Positions 54,731 to 62,572 of a stretch of 64,000 bases of DNA are shown here, piece after piece. A program made the translations under genes and the position numbers. Within the stretch, counting starts at the first letter, position 1. Every line of letters begins with the position of its first letter. This stretch comes from Croceibacterium ferulae. Lineage in GTDB: Bacteria > Pseudomonadota > Alphaproteobacteria > Sphingomonadales > Sphingomonadaceae. Below the pieces are notes generated by a model. It searched no databases and was not told the DNA's origin. It worked only from the letters and a program-made list of their open reading frames with translations. Location of the stretch: the NCBI RefSeq assembly GCF_003660445.1, contig NZ_QZVQ01000009.1:62001-126000 (forward strand), in the 5' to 3' direction.

Positions 54731-56395
54731 ATGCTGCGAATGGGTCTGGTCGCCGCGACGGCGATGCTGCTGGCCGGCTGCGCGACGGCGAATGGCGGCT
54801 GTGCGGCACGCACCGACGCGGCCGCACCCGCGATCAGCGCCACCACCCTGCAGGAGGTGGTCCGCACGCTGGCGTCCGACGAGTTCGAGGGCCGCGAACC
54901 CGGTACGCCGGGCGAGGAAAAGAGCGTCCGCTACATCGCCCAGCGCTTCGAGGCCGCCGGCCTGCAGCCGGGCAACAATGGCAGCTGGTACCAGGAGGTG
55001 CCGCTGGCGGAGATAACCGCCGGCAATCACGCACCGCTCGCGATCGGGGACATGCTCTTCACCCATGCGACCGACTGGGTGGGCGTCACCTATCGCGAGC
55101 AGGAGCGGGTGGACCTGACCGACAGCGAGCTGGTCTTCGTCGGCTACGGCATCAACGCGCCGGAGCGGAACTGGAACGATTATGCCGGGATCGACATGCG
55201 CGGCAAGACCGCGGTGATCCTGGTCAACGACCCCGATTACCAGAATGACGGGCTGGACGGGCCGTTCGGCGGGCGGGCCATGACTTTTTACGGCCGCTGG
55301 ACCTACAAGTTCGAGGAAGCCGCCCGGCAGGGCGCGGCGGGCGCGCTGATCGTGCACGACGCCTTCCCTGCGGCCTATGGCTGGAACGTGGTGGAAAGCA
55401 GCTGGACCGGCCCGCAGGCGCATGCCGCCCGGGCCGATCGCGGCGCCAGCCAGACGCTGATGAATGGCTGGGTGCAGAAGAACGTGGCGGAACGGATCAT
55501 CGCGGCCGCCGGCCGCGACCTCGCCACGCTGACCGCCGCGGCGCAGCGCCCCGGTTTCAAGCCGGTGCCGCTGGGCCTGACGGTGAGCACGGGATTCGAC
55601 AACACCATCCGCCGCTTCGCATCGAAGAACGTCGTCGGCCTGCTGCCGGGGGCGGAGCGGCCGGAGGAATATGTGCTGTATTCCGGGCACTGGGACCATC
55701 TGGGCCGCTGCACGCCGGCACCGGACGGCGACGACATCTGCAACGGCGCAATCGACAACGCCACCGGCATTGCCGCGCTGGTCGCGCTGGCGGAGGCGAA
55801 CCGGGCGGCCGGGCCGGCGGCGCGCAGCCAGGTGTTCCTGGCGGTGACGGCGGAGGAATCGGGTCTGCTGGGCTCCGAATATTACGGTGCCAATCCGGTG
55901 TTCCCGCTGGCGCAGACGGTCGGCGGCGTGAACATGGATGCGATCGCGATGGCCGGTCCGGCGCGCGACGTGACGGTGATCGGCGGCGGCAAGAGCGAGC
56001 TGGACGCGGTGCTGGAACAGGCGCTGGCCGCCAGCGGGCGCACCATCACCCCCGATCCGTCGCCCCAGGCGGGCTATTACTACCGGTCGGATCATTTCAG
56101 CCTGGCGAAGCGCGGCGTGCCGATGTTCTACATTGATAGCGGGCAGGACCTGGTCGAAGGGGGCACCGCGGCCGGTGCTGCCTATGACGCGGCCTATCGC
56201 GACAATGCCTATCACGGGCCGAAGGACGAGTACGATCCGGACTGGAACTGGGACGGCATCGTCAGTGATGTTGGCCTGTTCTATCGTCTGGGCCGGATGC
56301 TGGCGGATGGAGACAGCTGGCCCAACTGGTACCCGGATGACGAATTCCGCCGCATCCGCGATGAAAGCTGCGCCGCCAGCGCGAAGGGATGTTGA
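54731..56395 (+). CDS. M28 family metallopeptidase lipoprotein
   Basis: A 554-residue exported zinc aminopeptidase. The lipobox L-L-A-G-C is at residues 13-17. A PA insert domain (about 110-260) splits the peptidase. Zinc and catalytic residues are in S-G-H-W-D-H-L-G, I-D-N-A-T-G-I-A, T-A-E-E-S-G-L-L-G-S and N-M-D-A-I, with the late His in Y-R-S-D-H-F-S-L. The ATG at 54731 has a perfect AGGAGG nine bases upstream. An agmatine deiminase gene follows by seven bases. Peptide scavenging in the envelope is the likely role. Confidence 0.92.
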   Translation: MLRMGLVAATAMLLAGCATANGGCAARTDAAAPAISATTLQEVVRTLASDEFEGREPGTPGEEKSVRYIAQRFEAAGLQPGNNGSWYQEVPLAEITAGNHAPLAIGDMLFTHATDWVGVTYREQERVDLTDSELVFVGYGINAPERNWNDYAGIDMRGKTAVILVNDPDYQNDGLDGPFGGRAMTFYGRWTYKFEEAARQGAAGALIVHDAFPAAYGWNVVESSWTGPQAHAARADRGASQTLMNGWVQKNVAERIIAAAGRDLATLTAAAQRPGFKPVPLGLTVSTGFDNTIRRFASKNVVGLLPGAERPEEYVLYSGHWDHLGRCTPAPDGDDICNGAIDNATGIAALVALAEANRAAGPAARSQVFLAVTAEESGLLGSEYYGANPVFPLAQTVGGVNMDAIAMAGPARDVTVIGGGKSELDAVLEQALAASGRTITPDPSPQAGYYYRSDHFSLAKRGVPMFYIDSGQDLVEGGTAAGAAYDAAYRDNAYHGPKDEYDPDWNWDGIVSDVGLFYRLGRMLADGDSWPNWYPDDEFRRIRDESCAASAKGC

Positions 56396-56402
56396 TCGTA
56401 TC

Positions 56403-57407
56403 ATGAGTGAATGGCGCATGCCGCCCGAATGGGCGCCGCAGGATTGGCTGTGGATTGGCTTCCCGCATGATCCGGCCGAATGGCCCGACCTTGCCGCCGC
56501 GCAGGTGCAGATCGCCGCTTTCGCCAGCGCAGTGGCGGAAAGCGGGCAGGAGGTGCGCCTGCTGGTGCGCGACGCCGCCAACGAGATGCGCGCCCGGGCG
56601 CTGACCCATGGCGCAGTGCAGCTGGAGCGGCGCGGATTCGGCGATGTCTGGTTGCGCGACACCGGCCCGCTGGTGCTGACCGATGGTGCGGGCAACCGGC
56701 TGGGGCAGCGGTTCGGCTTCAATGGCTGGGGCGGCAAGTTCCTGATGGAAGGTGACCAGACGATCGGTGCCGAGCTGGCGAAGGATGCTGGGCTGACCGT
56801 GCGGACGGGCGACTGGGTGCTGGAAGGCGGCGCGATCGATGGCGACGGCACCGGCCTGGTCGTCACCACCGAGCAATGCCTACTGAACCCCAACCGTAAC
56901 CCGCACCTGTCGCGGGATCAGATCGAGGCGCAGCTGAAGGCCGATCTGGGCTTCGCGCGCGTGCTGTGGCTGGGCGAGGGTCTGCTGGGCGACCACACCG
57001 ATGGCCATGTCGACAATCTGGCCCGCTTCGTGGGGCCGGGGCGGATCGCCATCCCGCAGGCCAGCGCAGCCGATGATCCCAATCGCGCGATCTTCACGGA
57101 TGCGAAAAGCCGGGCGGAGGCGGCGGGGCTGGAGGTGCTGGCAGTGCCGTCCCCCGGCTGGATGGGCGAAGGCGACCAGGCGGAGCCCGCCAGCTACATG
57201 AACTTCGCCATCTGCAACACGGTGGTGGTGGTGCCGGTCTATGGCTCCCCGCTGGATGCGGAAGCGGTGGCCACGATCGGCGCGATGTTCCCGGATCGGG
57301 CCGCCGTGGGCGTGCCGGCCGATGCGGTGCTGGGCGGCGGCGGCAGTTTCCATTGCGCCAGCCAGCAGATGCCTGCCGCGGGCTGGGCGGCGGCCCGCCG
57401 CACCTGA
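56403..57407 (+). CDS. aguA: Agmatine deiminase
   Basis: A 334-residue enzyme of the guanidine-modifying (pentein) superfamily that converts agmatine to N-carbamoylputrescine and ammonia. Key motifs are W-L-R-D-T-G-P-L, L-E-G-G-A-I-D-G-D-G-T-G, D-H-T-D-G-H-V-D-N and the catalytic Cys in G-G-G-G-S-F-H-C-A-S-Q-Q-M-P. The spacing supports agmatine deiminase over peptidyl-arginine deiminase. The expected partner N-carbamoylputrescine amidase (aguB) is not adjacent. The gene follows the M28 peptidase closely and may share its transcript. Confidence 0.92.
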   Translation: MSEWRMPPEWAPQDWLWIGFPHDPAEWPDLAAAQVQIAAFASAVAESGQEVRLLVRDAANEMRARALTHGAVQLERRGFGDVWLRDTGPLVLTDGAGNRLGQRFGFNGWGGKFLMEGDQTIGAELAKDAGLTVRTGDWVLEGGAIDGDGTGLVVTTEQCLLNPNRNPHLSRDQIEAQLKADLGFARVLWLGEGLLGDHTDGHVDNLARFVGPGRIAIPQASAADDPNRAIFTDAKSRAEAAGLEVLAVPSPGWMGEGDQAEPASYMNFAICNTVVVVPVYGSPLDAEAVATIGAMFPDRAAVGVPADAVLGGGGSFHCASQQMPAAGWAAARRT

Positions 57408-57517
57408 TGCACGATTTGTGCGGTGCAGCAAAGATTTGATACCTTCGGCTGCGGAAACTGTAAGCCGTCAGGCGCATATGGTGGTCTGGGTCGCACTCAA
57501 ATCGAAGGACTTCCATT

Positions 57518-57733
57518 GTGGCAAGACACAGCGCCGATCGTGCGCAACGGCGCGAGGCATGGCTCGGCAGCCTGCTGCTGTTCGGATTCGGCTGCAGCGT
57601 GCTGGGGTTCATGGCGGCAAAAGACCGGCTTCCCTGGCTGACGGCCGATAATGCCCGCGTCACGCTGACCAAGGCTGCCGCCAAGTTGAACCCCGAACTG
57701 GGCGAGACGGTCGGGAATGCAGTTACCCGGTGA
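57518..57733 (+). CDS. 71-residue single-pass membrane protein
   Basis: A small protein starting at GTG 57518 with AAGGA eight bases upstream. A basic N-terminus (R-H-S-A-D-R-A-Q-R-R-E) precedes one transmembrane helix (W-L-G-S-L-L-L-F-G-F-G-C-S-V-L-G-F) and a short polar C-terminus. Its stop overlaps the GTG start of the bestrophin gene (GTGA at 57730), a strong sign that it is really translated. I recognise no family. An accessory subunit of the bestrophin channel is possible. Confidence 0.68.
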   Translation: MARHSADRAQRREAWLGSLLLFGFGCSVLGFMAAKDRLPWLTADNARVTLTKAAAKLNPELGETVGNAVTR

Positions 57734-58617
57734 TTGTCACCTCATCCCCACGGCTCGGCCACATCATCGCCAGCGTCTGGAAGCCACTGGCGCTGCTGTT
57801 CATCTGGGACGTGATCGTCACGATCACCTATTACCTGCTGCCCTTCACCGCACCGGGCCTGCCGGTGACGCTGTTCGGCACCGCCCTGGCGCTGTTCCTG
57901 GGGTTCCGCAGCAACTCCGCCTATGCCCGCTGGTGGGAAGGGCGGCAGCTGTGGGGGCTGATGATCAATGCCAGCCGCAACATCGCCCGCGCGGCGGTCA
58001 ACTTCCTGCCCGACCCGCAGGCGGCCGGGCTGAAGCAGCGGCTGGTGCGCCGGCAGATCGCCTATGTGAACGCGCTGCGCTGCCAGCTGAGGCGGCAGCC
58101 CCCGGCGGGAGTGGTGCACCACTATCTGCGGCAGGGCGAAGCTGACGAGGCGCTGCGCCGGGTGAACATCGCCAACGGCATCCTGGACGGCAATGGCCGG
58201 CTGATTGCCGAGGCACGCGACAAGGGTTGGCTCGACACGATCCAGCAGGCGCAGATGGAGGCGGTGCTGGTCGACATCGCCAATGCGCAGGGCGGGATGG
58301 AGCGGCTGAAGAACACGCCGCTGCCGCATCAATATCGCTGGCTGCCGGTCGTGTTCACGCATCTGTTCTGCGTGCTGCTGCCGATCGGTCTGGTGGAGAC
58401 CCTGGGCTATGCGACGCCGCTGGGCTCCACCATCGCCGGCCTCATGTTCCTGGCGGTGCTCACCATCGGTGACGAACTGGTCGACCCCTTTGCGGACAGG
58501 ATCCACGACCTGCCGCTGACACAGATGTGCCGCACGATCGAGATCGATCTGCTGCAAGCCATCGGCGAGGACGCGCCGCCACCCATGCAGGCGGATGCGA
58601 GCGGGGTGTTGTGGTGA
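57730..58617 (+). CDS. Bestrophin family ion channel protein
   Basis: A 295-residue inner-membrane protein of the bestrophin/UPF0187 family, homopentameric anion or cation channels. Landmarks are F-G-T-A-L-A-L-F-L-G-F-R-S-N-S-A-Y-A-R-W-W-E-G-R, I-A-Y-V-N-A-L-R, and P-L-P-H-Q-Y near residue 200. The C-terminal half has I-G-L-V-E-T-L-G-Y, G-D-E-L-V-D-P-F and the E-I-D-L-L segment. The start is GTG 57730, coupled to the small membrane gene. Selectivity cannot be read from the sequence. Confidence 0.92.
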   Translation: MIVTSSPRLGHIIASVWKPLALLFIWDVIVTITYYLLPFTAPGLPVTLFGTALALFLGFRSNSAYARWWEGRQLWGLMINASRNIARAAVNFLPDPQAAGLKQRLVRRQIAYVNALRCQLRRQPPAGVVHHYLRQGEADEALRRVNIANGILDGNGRLIAEARDKGWLDTIQQAQMEAVLVDIANAQGGMERLKNTPLPHQYRWLPVVFTHLFCVLLPIGLVETLGYATPLGSTIAGLMFLAVLTIGDELVDPFADRIHDLPLTQMCRTIEIDLLQAIGEDAPPPMQADASGVLW

Positions 58618-58649
58618 CGGGAACCCCGGCCTGAACGCGCCATTCCCGT
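58617..58649 (+). terminator. Weak hairpin after the bestrophin gene
   Basis: A 7-bp inverted repeat (ACGGGAA at 58617-58623, TTCCCGT at 58643-58649) with a 19-base loop sits between the bestrophin stop and the DUF2243 ribosome site. The long loop and lack of T-run make termination doubtful. Confidence 0.3.
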
Positions 58650-58666
58650 GAGAAGGGAGAGGCGCA

Positions 58667-59425
58667 ATGCAGCGAGGGACAAGGTCCGCACTGATTCTCG
58701 GCTTTGCGCTGGGCGGCTTCTTTGACGGCATCCTGCTGCACCAGATCTTGCAATGGCATCACCTGCTCAGCTTGGTCCCCGGCGTGGACACCCTGCGCGC
58801 GCAGGTGCTGTGGGACGGGTACTTCCATGGGTTGATGTATGTGATCGCTGCCATCGGCCTGTGGGGTTTGTGGCGCGCGCGCAACCATGGCCGGATGGTG
58901 TCGGGGCGGGTGATATTGGGTGCCCTGCTGGCGGGTTTCGGCCTGTGGCACTCGGTGGATGCGGTGCTGTCGCACTGGGTTTTGGGCATTCACCGGATCA
59001 GGATCGACAGTCCCGATCCGCTGCTGTGGGACCTGCTCTGGCTGTTCGGCTTCGGTCTGGTGCCGCTGGCATTCGGCTGGTTGCTGCTGCGGGGCGGGGG
59101 CACGAGGGGCGGTCGCCGGGGCGCCACCATTGCTGTCGCGGTGGCAAGCCTGGTGACGGCGGGGCTGGCCGCATGGTCGCTGCGGCCGCCGATCGACCAG
59201 CGGTTCACCACGGTGGTGTTCGCGCCGGGCGTCGACGCGGGGCTGGCGATGGCGGCGGTCCGGTCGGCCGATGCGCGGATCGTCTGGTCCGATCCGCGCA
59301 TGGCCGTGCTGGTGCTGGACGTCCGGCCGGCGGAGCGGCTGGGCTTCTACCGCAACGGCGCCCTGCTGGTCAGCGGATCAGGCGTGCCGAGCGGCTGCTT
59401 CGGCTGGAGCAAGGGTGTGGCCTGA
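58667..59425 (+). CDS. DUF2243 membrane protein
   Basis: A 252-residue protein. Its first about 150 residues match the DUF2243 pattern: G-F-F-D-G-I-L-L-H-Q-I-L-Q-W-H-H near residue 20, D-G-Y-F-H-G, and the G-x-x-H-S-V-D-A-V-L-S-H-W-x-L-G-I-H block, with four hydrophobic segments. The rest holds a further helix and an unusual about 100-residue polar domain (R-F-T-T-V-V-F-A-P, S-G-C-F-G-W-S) not part of the core family. The His-rich motifs could bind metal. GAAGGGAGAGG precedes the ATG. Function is unknown. Confidence 0.83.
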   Translation: MQRGTRSALILGFALGGFFDGILLHQILQWHHLLSLVPGVDTLRAQVLWDGYFHGLMYVIAAIGLWGLWRARNHGRMVSGRVILGALLAGFGLWHSVDAVLSHWVLGIHRIRIDSPDPLLWDLLWLFGFGLVPLAFGWLLLRGGGTRGGRRGATIAVAVASLVTAGLAAWSLRPPIDQRFTTVVFAPGVDAGLAMAAVRSADARIVWSDPRMAVLVLDVRPAERLGFYRNGALLVSGSGVPSGCFGWSKGVA

Positions 59426-59440
59426 GGCCGTTTCCGCCCG

Positions 59441-59824
59441 TCAGTGATGGCCCGCATGGGCGGCCGGCACCGCTGTCGCAGCCGGCCGCGCCGCGAGCCA
59501 CGCCTCCATCTGCGCGATTTCCGCCTGCTGCGCGGCGATGACTGATTCGGCCAGAGCGCGCGCCTCCGGGTCCTTGCCGTGCTCCAGCTCTATCTCGGCC
59601 ATCTCCACCGCGCCGCGATGATGGGCCAGCATGCCGCGCATGAAGGCCTCGTCCGGATCGGCCGGGATGGACGCCATGCCTTCATGCATGCGGGCATTGG
59701 CGTCCGTGTAGGCCTGTTGCGCGGCATTCAGCGGCGCTGCGGCCTCGGTAGCAGGTGCGGCGGGTGCCTCGGCCTCCTGGCACGCGGCCAGCAGGGCGAG
59801 CGGGGTAAGCATGGCAAGGCGCAT
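59441..59824 (-). CDS. DUF305 family lipoprotein
   Basis: A 127-residue exported protein with a lipobox (A-L-L-A-A-C at residues 10-15). The DUF305 core follows: [19 protein letters not shown] near residue 65 and [13 protein letters not shown]. The family is ferritin-like in fold and often found with copper or metal resistance genes; its role is not settled. The C-terminus ends A-H-A-G-H-H, a possible metal site. The ATG overlaps the thrS stop by four bases, an odd pairing of a lipoprotein with a tRNA synthetase. Confidence 0.87.
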   Translation of the reverse strand: MRLAMLTPLALLAACQEAEAPAAPATEAAAPLNAAQQAYTDANARMHEGMASIPADPDEAFMRGMLAHHRGAVEMAEIELEHGKDPEARALAESVIAAQQAEIAQMEAWLAARPAATAVPAAHAGHH

Positions 59825-61842
59825 CAGTTCTGCTCCTGCAGGTCGGGTGCCAGCGCGGCCTTGCGCAGCATGGCGATGGCATCGTCCAGCGGCATGAACT
59901 GCTGCTGCTGCTCGCCCAGCGTGCGGATGGCGACGGTCCGCTCCTCCGCCTCGCGCTTGCCGACCACCAGCATGTGCGGGACCTTCTTTACGGAGTGTTC
60001 GCGCACCTTGTAGTTGATCTTCTCGTTGCGCAGGTCGCTTTCCACCCGGATCCCGGCCGCGCGCAGGGCTGCCGTCACCTCGGCGGCATAGCCGTCCGCG
60101 TCCGACACGATGGTCGCCACCACCGCCTGCACCGGCGCCAGCCACAGCGGCAGGCGACCGGCGTAATGCTCGATCAGGATGCCGATGAACCGCTCATAGG
60201 ATCCGAAGATCGCCCGGTGCAGCATCACCGGCCGATGCCGTTCGCCATCCTCGCCGATATAGCTGGCGTCCAGCCGTTCGGGCAGCACGCGGTCGGACTG
60301 GATCGTGCCGACCTGCCAGGTACGGCCGATCGCATCGGTCAGGTGCCATTCCAGCTTGGGGGCATAGAATGCGCCTTCGCCGGGCAGTTCTTCCCAGCCC
60401 TTGGCAGGATCGGCCAGGCCGGCCTCGACCACCGCCTGGCGCAGCTCGTCCTCCGCCTTGTCCCAGTCGGCTTCGGACCCGAAGCGCTGGTCGGGCCGCA
60501 GGGCCAGCTTGATGGCGTAGGAGAAGCCGAAGTCGCGATAGATCGAATCGGCCAGTTCGCAGAAGGCCCGTACCTCATCCACGATCTGCGGTTCGGTGCA
60601 GAAGATATGCGCATCGTCCTGCGTGAACTGGCGCACGCGCATCAGGCCGTGCAGCGCGCCATGCGGTTCGTTGCGGTGGCAGCAGCCATTCTCGTACAGG
60701 CGGATCGGCAGCTCGCGATAGCTGGTAATGCCCTGCTTGAAGACCAGCACATGCGCCGGGCAGTTCATCGGCTTCAGCGCCATCCACTGCGCATCGCCGC
60801 TGACCACCGGGCCTTCATCGGCGATGTTCGGCACTTCGTCGGGCACGACGAACATGTTCTCGCGATATTTGCCCCAATGGCCGGACTTCTCCCATTGCCG
60901 GGCGTCCATCACCTGCGGGGTCTTGATCTCCTGGTATCCGGACGCGTCGATCTTGCGGCGCATATAGGCTTCCAGCGCGCGCCAGATGACGAAACCGTGC
61001 GGGTGCCAGAAGACGGAGCCGTGCGCTTCCTCCTGCAGGTGGAACAGGTCCATCTCGCGCCCCAGCTTGCGGTGGTCGCGCTTGGCGGCCTCCTCCAGCC
61101 GGGTCAGGTGTTCGGCCAGCTGCTTCTTGTTCAGCCAGCCGGTGCCGTAGATGCGGCTGAGCATCGCGTTGTTCTGGTCGCCGCGCCAATAGGCGCCGGA
61201 CACGCGCGTCAGCTTGAAGGCGGCCGGGTCGAGTCGCCCGGTGGAGGGCAGATGCGGGCCACGGCACAGGTCCAGCCAGCCATCCGGCGCATCCACCGGC
61301 CCGCTGCGATAGATGGTCAGCGCCTCGCCGTCGGGCAATTCGGCGGCCCATTCGGCCTTGAAGGTCTCGCCATGCTCCCGGAACCAGGCGACCAGCGCCC
61401 CGCGCTCCCACTCCTCGCGGATCAGCGGTTTGTCCGCCCGAATGATCTCGCGCATCTTCTCCTCGATCACAGGCAGATCGTCATCGGTGAACGGGCCGCG
61501 CGCGCCGGGGGCGAAGTCGTAATAGAAGCCGTCATCCGTCGCCGGGCCGAAGGTGATCTGCGTATCGGGCCACAAGGCCTGTACCGCTTCCGCCAGCACA
61601 TGGGCGTAATCATGGCGCGTCACCTCCAGCGCGGCCGATTCGTCGCGTGCGGTGATCAGGGCGAGGTGCGAATCACCTTCTATCGGCCGGGACAGGTCGC
61701 GCAGCTCGCCATCGACGCTGGCCAGCATGGCGGCCTTGGCCAGGCCCGGCCCGATCGCCGCGGCAACCTCCAGGGCGGTGGTGCCACGCGGCATCTCGCG
61801 AATCGAACCGTCGGGAAGGCTGATCTTGACCATTTCGCTCAT
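59824..61842 (-). CDS. thrS: Threonyl-tRNA synthetase
   Basis: A 672-residue class II synthetase that charges tRNA-Thr. In order: TGS domain (1-65, I-S-L-P-D-G-S), the editing domain with [10 protein letters not shown] near 95, catalytic core with M-N-C-P-A-H and R[23 protein letters not shown], and a C-terminal anticodon-binding domain. I set ATG 61842 (M-S-E-M-V-K) as the start because it gives the family N-terminus. It is divergent from the small acidic-tailed protein gene across 271 bases. No T-box is seen. Confidence 0.97.
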   Translation of the reverse strand: MSEMVKISLPDGSIREMPRGTTALEVAAAIGPGLAKAAMLASVDGELRDLSRPIEGDSHLALITARDESAALEVTRHDYAHVLAEAVQALWPDTQITFGPATDDGFYYDFAPGARGPFTDDDLPVIEEKMREIIRADKPLIREEWERGALVAWFREHGETFKAEWAAELPDGEALTIYRSGPVDAPDGWLDLCRGPHLPSTGRLDPAAFKLTRVSGAYWRGDQNNAMLSRIYGTGWLNKKQLAEHLTRLEEAAKRDHRKLGREMDLFHLQEEAHGSVFWHPHGFVIWRALEAYMRRKIDASGYQEIKTPQVMDARQWEKSGHWGKYRENMFVVPDEVPNIADEGPVVSGDAQWMALKPMNCPAHVLVFKQGITSYRELPIRLYENGCCHRNEPHGALHGLMRVRQFTQDDAHIFCTEPQIVDEVRAFCELADSIYRDFGFSYAIKLALRPDQRFGSEADWDKAEDELRQAVVEAGLADPAKGWEELPGEGAFYAPKLEWHLTDAIGRTWQVGTIQSDRVLPERLDASYIGEDGERHRPVMLHRAIFGSYERFIGILIEHYAGRLPLWLAPVQAVVATIVSDADGYAAEVTAALRAAGIRVESDLRNEKINYKVREHSVKKVPHMLVVGKREAEERTVAIRTLGEQQQQFMPLDDAIAMLRKAALAPDLQEQN

Positions 61843-61948
61843 CGCGGGTGCTTTTCTTCGCTGAAACAATGGGACTTTGCAGATGCCGGGGCGCCATGGC
61901 ACAGGGCCGCCGCAGGGGAAACCCCGCGGCAGACACCTTCCACTTCAT

Positions 61949-62075
61949 ACCATGTTTGGTAAAGGAGCCGGGAACGGTGCCGTATTGCGACAGTATTGTC
62001 GTGTATCGCACCGGCAATGCTGCATTGCGAGATGTGACTTGCCTTAACCGATCGTTAGCTTTAGATGTTTGGTAA
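61949..62075. promoter_or_regulatory. Operator-like palindromes and direct repeats before the small acidic-tailed gene
   Basis: Between thrS and the gene at 62114 there is a perfect inverted repeat TACCA-TGTT-TGGTA (61949-61962) and a second, CGACA-GTAT-TGTCG (61989-62002). ATGTTTGGTAA also occurs twice as a direct repeat (61953-61963 and 62065-62075). In a GC-rich genome these AT-containing repeats stand out. They look like binding sites for one or two regulators, which are not identified. Confidence 0.5.
62044..62058 (+). promoter_or_regulatory. Candidate CtrA box
   Basis: TTAA-CCGATCG-TTAG matches the CtrA consensus TTAA-N7-TTAA at seven of eight bases. It lies about 55 bases upstream of the ATG at 62114, a position fitting promoter control. 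CtrA is encoded in the same window. Binding is inference. Confidence 0.42.
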
Positions 62076-62113
62076 TCGGCGGGTCAGGAATGGCCCTTAG
62101 ATGGAGAATGGAC

Positions 62114-62413
62114 ATGAAGACATTGAAGACTATCGTGGCCTCGCTGTCGCTGGCCACCCTCCTCGTGGGCCACACCGCAGTCGCCGCAACGCGTTCTGTT
62201 TCTTCGCTGCCTTCCAGCGGCGTGTCGGCTCCGGCCTCGGTTGACCGCGTTGGTGGTTCGCTGGGCGAGGCTGAAGGCCTGGGTGAGACTGCTGGCGGCG
62301 CTGGCCTGATCATCGCGATCTTCGGTTCGATCGCTGCTTTCCTGGTGTTCCTGGAAGCAGTTGGCGCAATCGACATCATCGGCGGTGACGACGATGATGA
62401 CAGCCCGGGCTGA
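62114..62413 (+). CDS. Small exported/membrane protein with acidic tail
   Basis: A 99-residue protein. The signal peptide (T-I-V-A-S-L-S-L-A-T-L-L-V-G-H-T-A-V-A-A) is followed by a Ser/Gly-rich segment (S-S-L-P-S-S-G-V-S-A), one hydrophobic helix (G-L-I-I-A-I-F-G-S-I-A-A-F-L-V-F-L) and an acidic end G-G-D-D-D-D-D-S-P-G. GGAG lies seven bases before ATG 62114; an ATG at 62108 is also in frame. I recall similar small proteins near polysaccharide genes in sphingomonads, but no function is known. It has its own complex upstream region and a strong terminator. Confidence 0.75.
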   Translation: MKTLKTIVASLSLATLLVGHTAVAATRSVSSLPSSGVSAPASVDRVGGSLGEAEGLGETAGGAGLIIAIFGSIAAFLVFLEAVGAIDIIGGDDDDDSPG

Positions 62414-62445
62414 ACCTGAACAAGGTTTGATCCGAGAGATTTGAG

Positions 62446-62478
62446 AAGGCCCGCAGCCATCTGCGGGCCTTTTCTTTT
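62446..62478 (+). terminator. Rho-independent terminator after the small acidic-tailed gene
   Basis: A perfect 11-bp stem (AAGGCCCGCAG / CTGCGGGCCTT) with a 4-base loop CCAT is followed by TTCTTTT. It lies 32 bases after the stop codon at 62413 and isolates that gene from the O-antigen-ligase-family gene. Confidence 0.95.
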
Positions 62479-62572
62479 GTCCGCAGGATACGTGGGCAGC
62501 AGCTTTGTTGCCCCGGCACGGCGATGTGCTATCCGGTTGGGGCAAGGCTCGGGCCAGGCACAAGGGGGGCGA

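Noticed and set aside
51885-55016. Plus-strand 1043-codon frame opposite glnE
   Set aside because: GlnE is clearly encoded on the minus strand. The frame runs into the M28 gene out of phase.
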